A DNA stretch of 5,662 nucleotides from CALDCK01 sp050618055 (GTDB lineage: Bacteria; Myxococcota_A; UBA9160; SMWR01). Within the stretch, counting starts at the first letter, position 1; each line of letters begins with the position of its first letter. Positions 5,090 to 5,662 of the stretch are shown here, in pieces. The stretch spans positions 1 through 5,662 of the forward strand of contig JBNLVK010000267.1 of NCBI GenBank assembly GCA_050618055.1, given 5' to 3'. The notes under the pieces are model-generated. The model did not search any database. It worked only from the letters and a program-made list of their open reading frames with translations, and was not told the DNA's origin. A program made the position numbers and the translations under genes.

Positions 5090-5662
5090 ATGCTGCGCCT
5101 GCACAACAGCCTGACCGGCCGGGTCGAGGACTTCGTCCCGCTCGAGGACCGCCGGGTGCGCATGTACAACTGCGGCCCCACCGTCTACCGCCGCAACCAC
5201 ATCGGCAACTACCGGGCCTACATGCTGGCCGACCTGCTGCGCCGGACCCTGGAGTACCTGGGGTACGAGGTGCACCAGATCATGAACATCACCGACGTCG
5301 GCCACCTGACCGAGGACGACGCGGCGGACGCCTCGGGCGAGGACAAGCTGCTGGCCGAGGCGCGCCGCCAGGGCGTGCTCGACCCCTACGAGATCGCGCG
5401 CCGGGTGGAGGACTGGTTCCACGAGGACCGCCGGGCCCTGCGCATCGCCGACGCCGAACAGTACCCGCGCGCCACCGACCACGTGCCCGAGATGATCGAG
5501 ATGATCGAGGCGCTGGTGGAGAGCGGCCATGCCTACGAGGCGGACGGCAACGTCTACTTCGACGTCGAGAGCTTCGACCGCTACGGGGCGCTGTCGGGCA
5601 ACACCGTGGCCGCCCTCGCCGCCGGCGCCGGCGGCCGGGTCGAGGAGCGGGGCGAGAAGAAG
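5090..5662 (+). CDS. cysS: Cysteinyl-tRNA synthetase, N-terminal part
   Basis: The frame from ATG 5090 runs off the right edge with 191 residues, roughly 40 percent of a usual enzyme of about 460. The enzyme charges tRNA-Cys with cysteine using ATP in the cytoplasm. The start of the class I catalytic domain is clear: MYNCGPTVY (residues 25-33), whose Cys28 is the first zinc ligand that selects cysteine, then HIGN (37-40), the family's common form of the HIGH signature. RAYMLADLLRRTLEYLGYEV (42-61), NITDVGHLTEDDAADAS (67-83) and YPRATDHVPEMIEMIEALV (127-145) all match this family. The remaining zinc ligands, the KMSKS loop and the tRNA-binding end would lie beyond the window. The gene lies 28 bases after the methyltransferase gene, with no Shine-Dalgarno sequence but a close -10-like element. 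It may also receive read-through from the upstream gene. Confidence 0.95.
   Translation, partial: MLRLHNSLTGRVEDFVPLEDRRVRMYNCGPTVYRRNHIGNYRAYMLADLLRRTLEYLGYEVHQIMNITDVGHLTEDDAADASGEDKLLAEARRQGVLDPYEIARRVEDWFHEDRRALRIADAEQYPRATDHVPEMIEMIEALVESGHAYEADGNVYFDVESFDRYGALSGNTVAALAAGAGGRVEERGEKK

Noticed and set aside
3106..5181. A 691-residue minus-strand open frame, and a similar 488-residue plus-strand one at 2396-3862
   Set aside because: Both lie across well-supported genes and have low-complexity, GC-biased composition with no recognisable domains. Long antisense open frames are expected at this GC content.
5491..5512. Tandem nine-base duplication GAGATGATC in cysS
   Set aside because: It encodes Glu-Met-Ile twice, in a helix where cysteinyl-tRNA synthetases normally have a similar pattern. 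Codon bias explains the identity.
1..5662. CRISPR array, insertion sequence, tRNA/rRNA gene, riboswitch, defence or toxin-antitoxin genes
   Set aside because: No regularly spaced repeats, transposase motifs, terminal inverted repeats, cloverleaf patterns or structured leaders were seen on either strand. Spacers are all under 100 bases.

Overview
This is a very GC-rich bacterial window with almost no non-coding DNA. It holds seven protein genes. Five look complete: a class II tRNA nucleotidyltransferase-family protein, a 3-hydroxyacyl-CoA dehydrogenase, a J-domain chaperone of the CbpA/DnaJ type, a putative lipoprotein and a class I SAM-dependent methyltransferase. Two are cut by the window edges: a dienelactone-hydrolase-like protein on the left and cysteinyl-tRNA synthetase on the right. 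Base composition, gene density and gene types fit a high-GC Gram-negative bacterium, such as a deltaproteobacterium/Myxococcota-like or similar environmental lineage. That placement is an impression, because no phylogenetic marker was compared.

Layout: bases 1-16 are not genomic; they match the 3' end of the Illumina read-2 adapter. The minus-strand hydrolase fragment (17-358) follows. A 64-base divergent spacer separates it from a plus-strand pair, the nucleotidyltransferase gene (423-1610) and the dehydrogenase gene (1607-2350). These two overlap by 4 bases and are probably translationally coupled. After a 97-base spacer with a promoter-like sequence comes the J-domain gene (2448-3380). It converges on the minus-strand lipoprotein gene (3402-4145) across 21 bases of palindromic sequence. 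A 67-base divergent spacer leads to the methyltransferase gene (4213-5061), and 28 bases later cysS starts (5090 onward) and runs off the right edge.

The genes look like a housekeeping neighbourhood (tRNA maturation and charging, protein folding, fatty-acid or acyl-CoA metabolism) rather than one pathway. There is no sign of a mobile element, CRISPR array, defence island, biosynthetic cluster or RNA gene, and I found no evidence for a new multi-gene system. The points worth a second look are the adapter remnant, altered catalytic motifs in the nucleotidyltransferase and the hydrolase, a short dehydrogenase C-terminus, an unrecognised lipoprotein, and a recurring TANNNT element before starts. 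In two cases that element lies so close to the start codon that leaderless transcripts are likely.
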